The notes under the pieces were generated by a model, which was given only the letters and a program-made list of their open reading frames with translations, was not told the DNA's origin and ran no database searches. 64,000 nucleotides of DNA from Tenrec ecaudatus (taxonomy: Eukaryota; Chordata; Mammalia; Afrosoricida; Tenrecidae), in contig NC_134545.1 in the NCBI RefSeq assembly GCF_050624435.1, positions 84,021,563-84,085,562 on the forward strand, in the 5' to 3' direction. Position numbers and translations under genes: made by a program. Below are positions 1 to 10,530 of the stretch, one piece after another. The first letter of the stretch is position 1. The number at the start of each line of letters is the position of its first letter.

Positions 1-105
1 CTACTCCTGTAAAGAGTTACAATCTGGAAGCCCCCTGCGGCTGTTTCCCCTGGGTCCCATCTGGCTGCTATGGGTCAGGACAGAATTGATGGAGGTGAGT
101 TGAGC
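1..105 (+). repeat. AfroSINE, 3' half
   Basis: Starts inside the element at CTACTCCTGTAAAGAGTTACA and runs through a degraded version of the conserved tail (GCTATGGGTCAGGACAGAATTG). The 5' part is off the window. Confidence 0.7.
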
Positions 106-315
106 TGTACTTTGTCAAGCATGGTGTCCTTTTCCAGAGACTGGTCTCTCCGAAGCACGAGAAACAAGGCTGGCCGTCCTCTCTGCAAGAGCGCATTCAG
201 ACTGTGCTTCTGCTAAGGCAGGTTTATGGGTGCTTCTGGCAGTCCATGGATTTTCAGGATTCTACGCCAACACCATGATTCGAATGGATCCATTCTTCTG
301 CAGGGCTCTTCCTTA
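106..315 (-). mobile_element. RTE (BovB-like) LINE fragment
   Basis: Antisense copy of the C-terminal region of the RTE open frame; it shares CAAGCATGRTGTCCTTYTCCAG and GGCAGTCCATGG with the copies near 8170, 30215 and 37600. Confidence 0.6.
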
Positions 316-597
316 GTTACCCAACTTACATGTACATGTGAGGCACACAACATTTATATAATTTATTGTATTAGTTTCGTTTATGCGAGGAGGGGGAACA
401 GCCAATGCTATCTTAGTTATCACCGACAATAGAGAAATCCGAGGTTCAGAGCCTAGCTTCTCTCCCACGGCCCATCTCTCCCCTGTTCTTCAGTAAAAAG
501 CACCAACATCACCTAGTTGCTCAGATCCCAAACCTGGGAGTCACCTTTGTCTCTTTCACCCTCCATCTCCTTAGTCCTCTATACTTTTGCTTTTTCA

Positions 598-772
598 TAC
601 CCATTGCCATCGAGTCAATGCCGACACATAACAATCCCCTGTGGGTTTTTGAGACTAGAGCTGTTTACAGGAGTAGAAAGCCCAGTCTTGCTCCCTCGGA
701 GTTGCTGGAGGTTTTGAACTGCTGACCATGTAGATCACAGCCCAACTTGTAACCACCACCAGGTCCTCTAAC
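598..772 (-). repeat. AfroSINE
   Basis: Antisense copy: CATTGCCATCGAGTCAATGCCG at one end and GAACTGCTGACC...AACCACCACCAGG (tRNA-like head reversed) at the other. Confidence 0.8.
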
Positions 773-782
773 TTGTATTTTT

Positions 783-2761
783 AAATCTGGAACTCCCTTG
801 CCCCTCCCCCAAAGAATTTACTTTAGAGGACAGCATTGAAGCTGCAGATTGGGGAGAGGCACATGTCTGATCAGAGCACACGGGAGCAAATGAGGGGGGA
901 GGAAGAGAGAGTGGAGCGCATCCTGGCCCGCCAGGTCTGGAGTATGATATCCCCGCTCCGAACAGCCAATACACAGAGTGGACCATATGGCTAATCCCAC
1001 TGTGAGACACGAAGTCCCTTGCTGACCCATGGCCCTATGGGGGACAATACTGGAAACACAGTGCCTGGATTGACCCAGTCTGACCCCACCACACTGAGGC
1101 AAAACACTAAGGGTGTGCAGCAGATCAGCTCAGGGAGCAGAGTAGGGAGGTCCCGAGGGAGTGCCAAGGATGAACTTTGGGGCCAGGGCATGGCACTCCA
1201 TTGGACTTGACTGGAGGACACTCCTAGAGGTCAACAAACAGACCTTGAACTATTTACAGGTTTTTCTTTTTCTTTATTTATTTAGTCATTGGGTTTTTTG
1301 TTGTTGTCATTTTGTTTTCTTTTGTCACTTTGTTTTGCTATGTTTCGTCTTTTTGTGTGTGTGTGCATATTATTATATCTTCAGGTCTATCTAGATAAGA
1401 GAGGCTGAATGAACAGTCTGGAGGAGAAAACGAGACCGATGGTTCTGGGGGGACATGGGAGAGGAGGAGGTGGGGAAAAGGAGGTGGTGGTGACCAACCC
1501 AGGGACAAGGGAACAACAAGTGATCTAAAATCAGTGGCCAGGAAGGTGTACGAGGCCTGGTAGGGATTGATCAAAGGCAATGTAACTGAGAAGAATTACT
1601 GAAACCCAAATGAAGGCTGAGCATGATAGTGGGACAAGAGGAAAGTAAAAGGAAACAGAGGAAAGAACTATGAGGCAAAGAACATTTATAGAGGTCTAAA
1701 AACAGGCATGTACATATATTTATATATGATGATGAGGAAATATATCTACCTGCATATATATAGGTTTAGTACTAAGGTAGCAGGTGGACATTGGGCCTCC
1801 ACTCAAGTACTCCCTCAATGCAAGAATACTTTCTTCTATTAAATTGGCATCCCATCATGCTCACCTTGCCAACATGATCACTGAAGACAAAGCAGGTTCA
1901 TAAGCAAATGTGGTGAAGAAAGTTGATGGAGCCTGGCTATCAAATATATAGCATCTGGGGTCTTAAAGGCTTGAAGGTAAACAAGTGGCCATCTAGCTGA
2001 GAAGCAGCAAAGATCACATGGAAGAAGCACACCAGCCTGTGTGATCACAAGGTGTCGATGGAATCAGACATCAGGCATCAAAGAACAAAAAAATCATCAT
2101 TGTAAATGAGGGGGAGTGCAGATTGGGGACCCAATGCCCATCTGTAGGCAACTGGACAACCCCTTATAGAAGAGTTGCGGGGAGGAGACAAGCCAGTCAG
2201 GGTGCAGTGTAGCAATGATGAAACATACAACTCTCCTCTAGTTCTTAAATGCTTCCTCCCCTACCCCCACTGCACAATCATGATCCCAATTCTACCTTAC
2301 AAATCCCTTACAAATCCTGCTAGACCAGAGGATGTACACTGGTACAGATAGGGACCGGAAACACAGGAAATCCAGGAAAATTATCTTTTCAGGACCAGTG
2401 GTGAGAGTGGCGATACTGGAGGGTGGAGGGAAGGTTGGGTAGAAAGGGGGAACTGATTATAAGGGTCTGCATAAAACCTCCTCCCTGGGGAGTGGGCAAC
2501 AGGAAAGTGGGTGAAGGGAGACATTATACAGTGTAAGATATGACAAAATAATCTATAAATTATCAAGGGTCCATGAGGGAGGAGGGAGCGGGGAGGGAGA
2601 GGAAAAATGAGGAGCTGATACCAAGGGCTCAAGTAGAAAGCAAATGTTTTGAGAATGATGATGGCAACAAAGGTACAAATGTGCTTGACACAATGGATGG
2701 ATGGATGGATTGTGATAAAAGTTGTACGAGCCCCCAATAAAATTATTTTTTTTAAATCTGG
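783..2761 (+). mobile_element. L-family retroelement, longest copy, with target-site duplication
   Basis: An A-tailed element from 791 to 2753, flanked by AAATCTGG at 783-790 and 2754-2761. Its 3' end reads GAGCCCCCAATAAAATTATTTTTTT, with an AATAAA signal at the tail, typical of L1-type target-primed insertion. The 3' half is shared with every other L-family copy here; the 5' part matches the reverse complement of 23043-24800. No reverse-transcriptase motif or long frame is seen in its 1.96 kb, so it is either a long LINE 3' UTR (5'-truncated) or a non-autonomous element. Short open frames inside are chance frames. Confidence 0.8.
2691..2711 (+). repeat. (ATGG)n short tandem repeat
   Basis: Perfect ATGG units inside the L-family tail. 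Confidence 0.8.
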
Positions 2762-3045
2762 GAACCATCAAATTCTCTCTCTCTTTTTCTCTCTCTTTCT
2801 TCTGGACATCTGTGTCTGCTCTCTGAGCCATTCTTCTGAAAGCCACCAAGTGAAACTAAATGTTTAACTTGTTGTTACTCTGAACTCAGTCCTTGACATG
2901 AGGAAGACAAGTGGATCACATTGTAGGATGTGGTGGTTGGTTGAGTCTACAATGTGAAGGAGAAAGGCTATCCCAGGATGACTCCGAGACTCTTAGACAG
3001 GATGAGAAGATGAATGGGAGCGACTTTCCTGGAGGCTGGAAATGC

Positions 3046-3574
3046 ATGACTATGTAGTTACATCATCTGTTGTCAATTTGAGAGACTTAAGAGTGAAGGG
3101 GTGGAGTTTAGCCTGTCAATCAGATCGCAGTTTGATGACCTCATTTGGAGGCGCTAAAGGAGATAAATCGCTCGCTGGAGGCCGGACACAGGCAGACTCC
3201 CTGGGAGACATTCCAGCTGAGAAGACACATGAAGCTATGCTAGTGCCCTACTGGTGCCTGAGCTGGAGGAGCCACGTGGAGACCCCTGCCAGCGCTGAGG
3301 TGCTTACAGCGCCACTGGACCCACAAGCCTTTCCACCCAGTGGCCTGTGATCTTCCTGCACTTGTTGTCATTACATGTGTTGCATGAGTCTGGAAAGGAC
3401 TTTGTAGATTGGTATCAGACATATGGGCTAATATTGGACTTAGGGACTTGATCTGGACTGGGCTGGGATGTTTTCTCAATGTTCAATTGCTCTTGTATAT
3501 AAAGCTCCTTCTTCTACGCATATGATTGTCTCTATGAATTTGTTTCTCTGGTCCTCCCGGGCTGACACAGTGAC
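3046..3574 (+). mobile_element. ERVL/MLT2-like solo LTR
   Basis: LTR at about 3051-3569, with 5-bp flanks ATGAC (3046-3050) and GTGAC (3570-3574), 4 of 5 matching. It contains the MLT2-style order: TTGTCAATTTGAG near the 5' end, TGGGCTAATATTGGACTTA late, TATATAAAGCTC, then TTTGTTTCTCTGG...CTGACACA at the 3' end. The same layout recurs at 15278 and 42601. No internal retroviral genes adjoin it. Confidence 0.65.
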
Positions 3575-3829
3575 AAAGACGGCAGGAGGAGAGGAGGAGG
3601 GCAGGGTGTGTGTGGGGGGGAAGTAGCAGCTGCTGTGATGGATTCCAACTCAGAGAAATGGCATGTGGGTCTGGCTGGGGGCTTCGTGGGGTCTCCTTTT
3701 CTTTCTCAAATGTATTTCAGTGGTTGACAGTGACATACACAGCAGACCACACACGAGCTCAACAACTTCTGCCTGTCAGAAAATAAGTGGGGAAATATAT
3801 AAATAAATAAAAGAAAATAAGTGTTACAA

Positions 3830-3945
3830 AACTATTGAAAAACCTTCCTTAAACAAAAATATCAAAAATGCGATACTATTGTTTCTCCACATAGTCGCTA
3901 GCTAGGTCTATACACAGCTGAAGGTGCTTTCTGAGTGGTTCCAGA
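3830..3945. repeat. Possible mariner-type end fragment
   Basis: A/T-rich stretch with TTGTTTCTCCACATAGTCGC and GTCTATACACAGCTGAAGG, which resembles mariner transposase-derived repeats read antisense. Weak; no inverted repeat was found. Confidence 0.25.
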
Positions 3946-3949
3946 TTTG

Positions 3950-4150
3950 GTCCCTGGTGGTGCAGTGGATTGAGCATTACGCTTCTAATCTCCAGTGTTC
4001 AAACTCACTAGCTGGTCCCTGGGCGAAAGATGAGGCCACCTGCTCCAGTAAGAGTTTACCCTCTTGGCAACCCTAGCTCTATACGGTCACTCTGATTCAG
4101 AATCAGCTCCAGAGTTGTGGGTTTTCCATTGGTAACCATTTCCCCAGAGT
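3950..4150 (+). repeat. AfroSINE
   Basis: GTCCCTGGTGGTGCAGTGGATT tRNA-like head, then the degraded tail GGTCACTCTGATTCAGAATC. Confidence 0.75.
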
Positions 4151-4438
4151 TTCATACTCTTCCGCTTGTATCAGACTAACAGTGTGGGCAGCCTGGAGGG
4201 AATTCAAATCATGTGCCTTTTCCATGTTCTTTCAATTTAGGTAACTTAACCATCTAAAAGGGCAGGAGCAGGGCCATGTGAAGGGATGGGGGCAGGCTTC
4301 CCAAGAAAACTCCAGGACAGTCCTTGCTACACTTGAAGGCCGCGCAAGTGCACTGTCGCGATGAAAACAATTCCCTGGCACAGCCTTCGTGGCCCTTGTC
4401 TTACCAATGCCATTTTCCAGTGTGTACAGCTTCTTCGT

Positions 4439-4745
4439 AAGACTGCCCTGCTTAAGTGGAGAGCAAATGCTTTGAAAATGATTAGGGTAAAGAATGTACG
4501 GATGTGCTTTATACAAGTGATGTATGTATATGTATGGATTGTGATAAGAGTTGTATGAGCCCCTAATAAAATGTAAAAAAAAAAAATGAGGACCTGATGC
4601 CAGGGGCTTAAGTGGAGAGCAAATGTTTTGAGAATAATGAGGGCAATGAATGTACAAAAGTGCTTTACACAATTGATGTATGTATGGATTGTGATAAGAG
4701 TTGTATGAGCCCCTAATAAAGCGATTAAAAAAAAGACTGCCCTGC
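4439..4745 (+). mobile_element. Tandem dimer of truncated L-family tails in one target-site duplication
   Basis: Unit 1 (about 4452-4584) ends CCCCTAATAAAATGT plus an A run; unit 2 (about 4585-4732) starts further 5' in the element (TGAGGACCTGATGCC) and ends CCCCTAATAAAGCGATTAAAA. The pair is bounded by AAGACTGCCCTGC at 4439-4451 and 4733-4745, a perfect 13-bp duplication, and no duplication lies between the units. Confidence 0.85.
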
Positions 4746-4897
4746 AATCATCCTGTGTCCCTTGAGACAGCTATCAACTGCACCCCTTCGGCATTCATGG
4801 AAACAGTCATGACACCCTGCTGAGCTGATCTCTCTGCCTTTGATTTAACCGGCTCCGCAGATCCCCTGAGAAGTCATTGCTTTGCTGGGACCTTTAT

Positions 4898-4901
<4 letters not shown>

Positions 4902-4944
<43 letters not shown>
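4902..4944 (+). repeat. (TG)21 microsatellite
   Basis: Perfect TG dinucleotide run. Confidence 0.98.
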
Positions 4945-4946
<2 letters not shown>

Positions 4947-5469
4947 TTCAAGGCACCCTATAGTGACTAAGACACGTGTAATACTGAGAGAATTTGTCTC
5001 CAGCCATCTACCAATCACAGAGACACCTTCAGACACGTTCTGTTCTGAACAAACTTATTAACCGGAACTCTGTTAGCTGTTGTTTTGACTGACCCTCATA
5101 CAGTTAATTTTTAAAAAAATAATTCAAAGAAGTATTTGAATGCAAATTCTTCTTTGGTCTTCCTTATTCCACGTCCAGCTTCCACATGGGTGTGAAGCAA
5201 GTGACGATTGTGTGTGTGTGGGGGGGGGATGGGGGTCAGATGCTTACAGACATCCTCCCTGAAGGCAGCTGCTGTCAGACTGCTGTCTCCCCACACCACA
5301 GGGGACAATGGATTACTTCTCCCTCAGGCTTGTGACCATTAGCTTGGTTCCTGTAGGTGGAGTTCACACCCTACCATAATGGTCTCTATCAGTAGATTCA
5401 GAGAACAGGTCAAAGTTAAGCTGCCATCCTGACTCTAGGATCCACCCATCTTGTCAGATGTATACCCCA

Positions 5470-5955
5470 ATCCCTCCTCTTCCCATTGCGTGTATGTCCC
5501 TAGACCACCCCCTCTCACTGCTGTATAACGTATACCACAGTCCCTTCCTGTGACGCATGTCTACCTGTAATTAGTGAGTTTGCACACCCCCAAAAGGTAT
5601 ATAGGGCTGGGTTAGCAAGAAAGAGCTCTCTCTCGCTGGTCTCTCCTCCCCTCTCTCGTTGGCTCCCTCTCCTCTCTTGTTTCCCTTTCCCCTTGTCCTC
5701 CTTCCCTTCCCTTCCCCCTCTTTCCACATGGACCACCAAGCGGGGCTGAGGTGAGCAATGCTACCACGAAATGTGTCCGACTGCATTATTGTAATGTCTC
5801 TTCTATCGCTCATGCTCTCGATGACTTTAATATAATATTTATATATCTCAACTGTACAATTGTGCTTAATGAACCTGTGGGTAGTGGGGGAGCTGGCCTC
5901 CCCAAACTAATACTACAGACAATACAGTGGATTGGGTCGGTCCCCTCTTAGGTCG
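5470..5955 (+). mobile_element. LTR-like repeat (family C), copy 1
   Basis: Shares the block CCACATGGACCACCAAG..GGGGCTGAGGTGAGCA.TGCTACCA..AAATGTGTC with 46840-46895, preceded in both by a pyrimidine-rich tract and followed by an AT-rich ATATTTATAT tract. A TATATAGGGCTGGG box sits upstream. This looks like an LTR with promoter, pyrimidine tract and 3' segment, but ends and duplications are not resolved. Confidence 0.4.
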
Positions 5956-5974
5956 CAAAGTGACACCCCTGCCC

Positions 5975-6085
5975 TTCAACACTTTCAAGAGCTCTCATGC
6001 AGCAGGCTGACCCAATGCCACGTGTCCTTTGATTTCTCGACTGCTGCTTCTATGAGTATTGATGGTGAAACCAAGAATCCTTGCA
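5975..6085 (-). mobile_element. RTE fragment
   Basis: CTTTGATTTCTCGACTGCTGCTTC followed by TGAGTATTGATGGTG matches the antisense RTE segment also at 8530-8575 and 37935-37975. Confidence 0.6.
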
Positions 6086-6744
6086 TGTAGTAGCCCCCCA
6101 GGAATCTGGTTGGGGACAACATGTGTCGGTGTTCCCTCGTGGGCACCCTGCCGGTTGTACAGACCTCATACCTGCCCACAGGCCCTGCCACCCTGGGGCC
6201 ACTGCTCTCTGAATGCCCCTGTCACTCATATCCTCGAGCCCTGCTCAGCTTGGTCCATCCCTGGTGGCCCCTCACCCTTTGCTTGCTTTCAGCCCTGGCA
6301 GAAACAAAGCATGCCCAAAATATACAGGCCAACTGGCGAGTGATGAGTGATGAGCTGCCTGGCTGTAAAAGGCTGGAATGAGGTGCCTTTCAGTGCTGAG
6401 TGCAGTAACCCTAGCCCTGGGCTTGCGGTAATCTTAGAAGGAGGTGATCTGGGGCTGGGTGGGGATGGGACAGCCTGAGCCAGCCTGGAGGTCCTCAGCT
6501 GGATAGCGGCAGAGTCGTCTGCCATAAAGCCTCACATGGGGGTCACTTAGATGCTCTGGACTGATGTGGGAGCAGTGGTTCCTCTTAAGAAGGAAAGGGG
6601 CTTCGTGACAGTGCGGTGTCCAGCGTGGTGACCCCACTTCAGCTCTGGCTTTGCTCCTTCCTTACAGGGAGGCAGGACATTCACAGGGAGATTCTCGAGC
6701 TGTATCTCAGCCTTTTCTTTCTGCAAACGATCCTGGGTGTGTAA

Positions 6745-6960
6745 AGGAAAGAATGCAGGCCACGGAACCAAGAGGTCCAACTTTGAATCCCAACACCACC
6801 CCCTCCCTGCAGCTCTGTGGCCTCGGGCAAGTAACTCCACCTCCCTGAGGCTGTTCCCTTATCAGCAAAGTGGGAGTCACAGTCCAGACATCCCAAAGTT
6901 ATTGGGAGAACTTAAAGGCGCTAAGGGACTTCAAGGAATGACTGGCCCATAGGAGACATT
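6745..6960 (+). repeat. MIR
   Basis: TTTGAATCCCAAC, CTCTGTGGCCTCGGGCAAGTA, CCTCCCTGAGGCTGT.CC and the downstream GGAGAACTTAAAGGCGCTAA follow the MIR consensus order. Confidence 0.8.
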
Positions 6961-7607
6961 CCGTACATGTAATGGCCTCTGAATTGACATCCTTGCTGCT
7001 CCTGAAAAGCCGTCTCTATTTCATCAGTCCCTCCAGGGCACTGGGGAAATGAAGTCAGCTATCAGATGTCTGTGGCTTGCAGTGAGATGTTAACTGGGTG
7101 TTACTGTAAACTGTGCTCATGGGGAAAGTCAAAGGCCTACACAAACATACTCCACAGGAGTGATCAGCTAGCACTTAATAAAACATGAGCTGCTACTAAG
7201 AGGGCTTCAGCCTCATGACCTCCTGACAGCCGCAGAAACATTATAACAAACTGTGCTAGATAAGTTTTCACTGGGGGGAAGATACTGCCTGTTAACGAAT
7301 GTGGATTATAATGAGTTCTCATCAGTAAAATCAATGGTATTCAAGAAATGCCTATTGACTTAAATAGTCTAGCCACTCTCCATCCTTGCAGGAAAGGGAC
7401 AGGGGAAAACGAATTGACTAGACTCTGTTCATTTCAACTTTCTGGGTGGTGCCTGAGACTAGATTCTGACATCCTCGTGTGACAGGTCATAAAATTAAAG
7501 AATTTGAGGTGCCCAGATCCTTAAGGTGAACTGCATTGTGTCTCTAGACTGTGGGCCAAACTTTCATAGAAGGTCTGGTTAGAGCATCCGAAACGACACT
7601 GTGATTA
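6961..7607. other. Unique sequence, no gene seen
   Basis: No repeat family is recognised. It is neither GC-rich nor coding, with sites such as AGATAAG near 7258 and TGACC/TTAAT motifs. It could be a conserved non-coding element; cross-species alignment would decide. Confidence 0.4.
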
Positions 7608-7760
7608 ACCTGGAGTTCCTGGAGGGGCAAGCAGTTAAGGGACGTGGCAGCTAACTGAAAGGCTGGACGTTTGAGCCCACCAAGAAGGCGTCTTGGAAGG
7701 AGGCCTGAAGAGCTTTCAGAAAAGCAGCCGCAGCTGGGACTGCCATGGGGAGCCTCTAGA
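7608..7760 (+). repeat. AfroSINE, degraded
   Basis: AGTTCCTGGAGGGGCAAGCAG head and GCTAACTGAAAGGCTGGACG, with a diverged tail. Confidence 0.5.
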
Positions 7761-7959
7761 ATGAAAGCCTGGGAGAGAGATCGGTAAGACCCGACCTTCG
7801 TGAACAGGTGGAGGAATCGAGGTGAGCGAGGTGAAGACCCTCAAGGAGGGAGGCGTGGCTTTTCTGCCTAATAACATTTCCATTCAATCAGCTCGCTCGT
7901 CCGGAGCTGTGGTTGAAGAGGAGAGCCCATGGCCTTGGGAATAAGACTTCCTCTCTTTG

Positions 7960-8595
7960 AGCGTGGGTCTTCGCTGTTAAGGGAGCATGTTGCCATTAAG
8001 CGCCATTGCGTCCACTCTGACCCACAGCGAGACTGTGGAGGGCGGGATGAATCGCTGCTCGATCTTGTGCCATCTTCACCGTGGTTCCTGTATTTGAGCC
8101 GTCGTTGCAGCCACAGTGTCCGTCCGTCTTGTGGGACCTTCCTCTTTCTTGCTGCCCCTCCACCTGACCAAGCATGATGTCCTTCTCCAGGGACCGGTCT
8201 CTCCTGACGACACGTCCAAACAGATGAGAGGAAACCTCCCCATGCTTGAGTTTAAGGACACCGGGCGGTACTTCCACCAGTAAGACAGGTCTGTTTGTTC
8301 TTTGGGCGGCCACGGCACTTTAATCTTCTTCACCAGCACCATCAGTTAAAGGCATAGATCCCTTTTCCTACTTTTTCTTCTTTAATATCCAACTCGCACC
8401 TGCACATGCCTCTGAAGCCATGGAAAACGCTATGGCTTGGGCAAGGCATTCCTTAGTCGGCACAGTGACATCTTTGCTCTAGAATACGCTAAATAGGTCT
8501 CGTGCAGCCGATGTTCCCAATACAATACGTTGCTTGATTTCTTGGCTACTGCTTCTGTGGGCATTCATTGTGGATCCAGATGAAATGAGAATAAT
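7960..8595 (-). mobile_element. RTE (BovB-like) LINE, 3' ORF end
   Basis: Minus-strand translation contains RRDRSLEKDIMLGQVEGQQ and VKMAQDRAAIH, the C-terminal end of the RTE endonuclease/reverse-transcriptase polyprotein. Stops and frameshifts show it is dead. The 5' part (8400-8595) carries the GATTTCTTGGCTACTGCTTC segment. Confidence 0.85.
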
Positions 8596-8604
8596 AATAA
8601 CACT

Positions 8605-8775
8605 TACTTTTCTGTGTCGTGCAGTTCTTGGGCTGCAAACCCCAAGGTGTGAGGTTCGAAACCACCAGCTCCTCCTGGGGGGGCGGGAGGAAGGAGGAGG
8701 GGTTTCTACTCCTGTAATTCGTTACAATCTTGGAAACAAAGTTACGGCCCTTAGGATTGCTATGAGCGAGTGAGA
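8605..8775 (+). repeat. AfroSINE with intact B box
   Basis: Contains GGTTCGAAACC (8653-8663), a good pol III B box, then TTTCTACTCCTGTAATTCGTTAC and GGATTGCTATGAGCGAG. Confidence 0.8.
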
Positions 8776-8779
8776 GACA

Positions 8780-9640
8780 TAAACTCTCAAGATGTGCAAT
8801 TGATTGTGTTACTTTTCGTCTAGGCAGTAGCGCGAGCTTCCAGGTGACAGTGAGAAAAAAGACTGAGGGAAGCCTTTTCAGCCCGTGCCCATTCCAAAGT
8901 CAAGAATTTAATTAAGGTTGAGTTACTATTTACTTTTTTCATCTTGGCGGCTGAAATAGCGTGACTCTTCTAGAGACACACCACTAGGGGGCAAACGTTT
9001 ACCATTTGAAAACCCGGCCCGAGATTCCCTCTCCCACCCATTTCTCTGGGTTGTAGTCATGAACAACTAGTGTATCTCAGCAGCTTTCCTGTGGAAAGAA
9101 ACCCAAGGTCACGGGCTCCCGGTCCCACCCTGTTATGGGTCTCCCTCCTCACCTCCTTTCCTCGCCTCTGTTGTAACTGGCACTCGTTCATCTCTTCCCG
9201 GAGTGCAGGGCCTCACCATACTGACTCAGCTAGATTTTTCCAGAAAGAAATCTGTTTTTTTCTTCTCCTTTCTTTGTGGACTGTGTGACTAAAGGTTATC
9301 CATGATTTCAAAGCACCGCCCAAGGCTGCGGAGGGGCACTCTGGTTTCCCTTGCTGTGGCAGCTCATTGTGGCCTCTGAGCTAGCTCAGCAACCTCCCTC
9401 CTGTCTTTCCTTGTTTGCTGACTTCTTAGCAAGTGACTGAAGACCCTTCTAGAATTTCTCGTCCTGGCGACGGGATTCCATTAAAAGCAACTCTGAAGGT
9501 CTGGAGTGGAGCTCGGGAACTCACGCTTTTAAAGCCCCTTGGGGGACTGTGTGCAGGAGATCTTTGGAAAATGTTGGCTTTCTGCGATGATGCTGTGGGC
9601 GCTCCTCAAAACCCCTGCCTGCGGATCATCCGCCACCACA
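8780..9640. other. Unique sequence, no gene seen
   Basis: No repeat or coding signal recognised; the frames at 9070-9288 and 9433-9684 are short and unlike any known protein. Confidence 0.4.
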
Positions 9641-9642
9641 CC

Positions 9643-9728
9643 CCCGATGCCCCGAGTCGATTTCAACTCATCGTGATCCAATAGGGCAGAGCAAAAGTGC
9701 TCCGCTGGATTTCCAAGTCTGTAATCCT
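9643..9728 (-). repeat. AfroSINE, 3' part
   Basis: CGAGTCGATTTCAACTCATCGTGATCC then AATAGGGCAGAGC: the antisense tail of the SINE. Confidence 0.65.
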
Positions 9729-9734
9729 CAAAGA

Positions 9735-10530
9735 AACCAAAAGACTTGTTGAACGGGGTAAATCTACTGCAAAGACTCTTTAAAGTGTTAAGAAGCAAAG
9801 ATATCACTTTGAGGACTATCGATATACCTGGACCAAGCCATGGTCTTTTCAGTCATCTCCTCTGGATATCAAACCTATAAGGAGCCCTGGTGGTGTAGTG
9901 GTTACATGTTGGACTGCTATTCGCATGATTGGCAGTTCAAAACCACCAGTAGCTCCTTGTGAGAAAGACTTGGTTTCATGAGGGAGGAAGGAGCGGGGAG
10001 GAAGGGGAAAAAATAAGGAGCTGATGCCAAGGGCTTAAGTGAAGAGCAAATGTTTTGAGAGTGTTGAGGGCAGCGAATGTACAAATGTGCTTGACACAAT
10101 TGATGTATGTGTGGATTGTGATAAGAGTTGTATGAGCCCCCAATAAAATGATTTTTTTTAAAACCCTAGACAATGAACATGGAAGACCAGAGAAGCATTG
10201 ATGTCTTTAAATTATGGTGTTGGTGAAGAATATTGGGTATATTCTGGACCGCCAGAAAAATGAACAAGTATATCTTGGAAGAAATCTTGCCAGAATATTC
10301 CTTAGCAGGGAGGATTGGTGAGACTTGGTCTCTCCTGCTTTGGACATGCTGTCGGGAGGGTCCGGTGCCTGGAGAAGACCATCATGCCAGATCAAGTAGC
10401 CCCGGTGGGGATAACGAAAAAGACCTTGGTAAGATGGACAGACGCAGCCGTACTGGGTTCAAACTCAGCAATGGAGGCTCAGGATCGGGCAGTGCTTTGT
10501 CGTTACGACGTGTCAGGACTGACACAATGA
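9735..10530 (+). mobile_element. RTE LINE interrupted by a composite insertion
   Basis: RTE segments at about 9735-9880 and 10161-10530 join into one continuous element when 9881-10160 is removed. The plus-strand translation of the second part gives WTARK.NKYILEEILPE and LSCFGHAVGRVRCLEKTIM, the RTE C-terminus, with frameshifts. Confidence 0.8.
9881..10160 (+). mobile_element. Chimera: AfroSINE head fused to L-family tail
   Basis: Begins GGAGCCCTGGTGGTGTAGTGG (SINE head) and runs through the SINE to about 9971, then switches without a gap to ATGAGGGAGGAAGGAGCGG, the L-family tail, ending CCCCCAATAAAATGATTTTTTTT. Flanks AAACCTATAA (9871-9880) and AAACCCTAGA (10161-10170) look like one slightly diverged duplication, so the two parts arrived together. 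Confidence 0.75.

Noticed and set aside
4902-4944. Tandem repeats here and at 43061-43104 and 46319-46368 as CRISPR-like or satellite arrays
   Set aside because: They are plain di- and tetranucleotide microsatellites without spacers.
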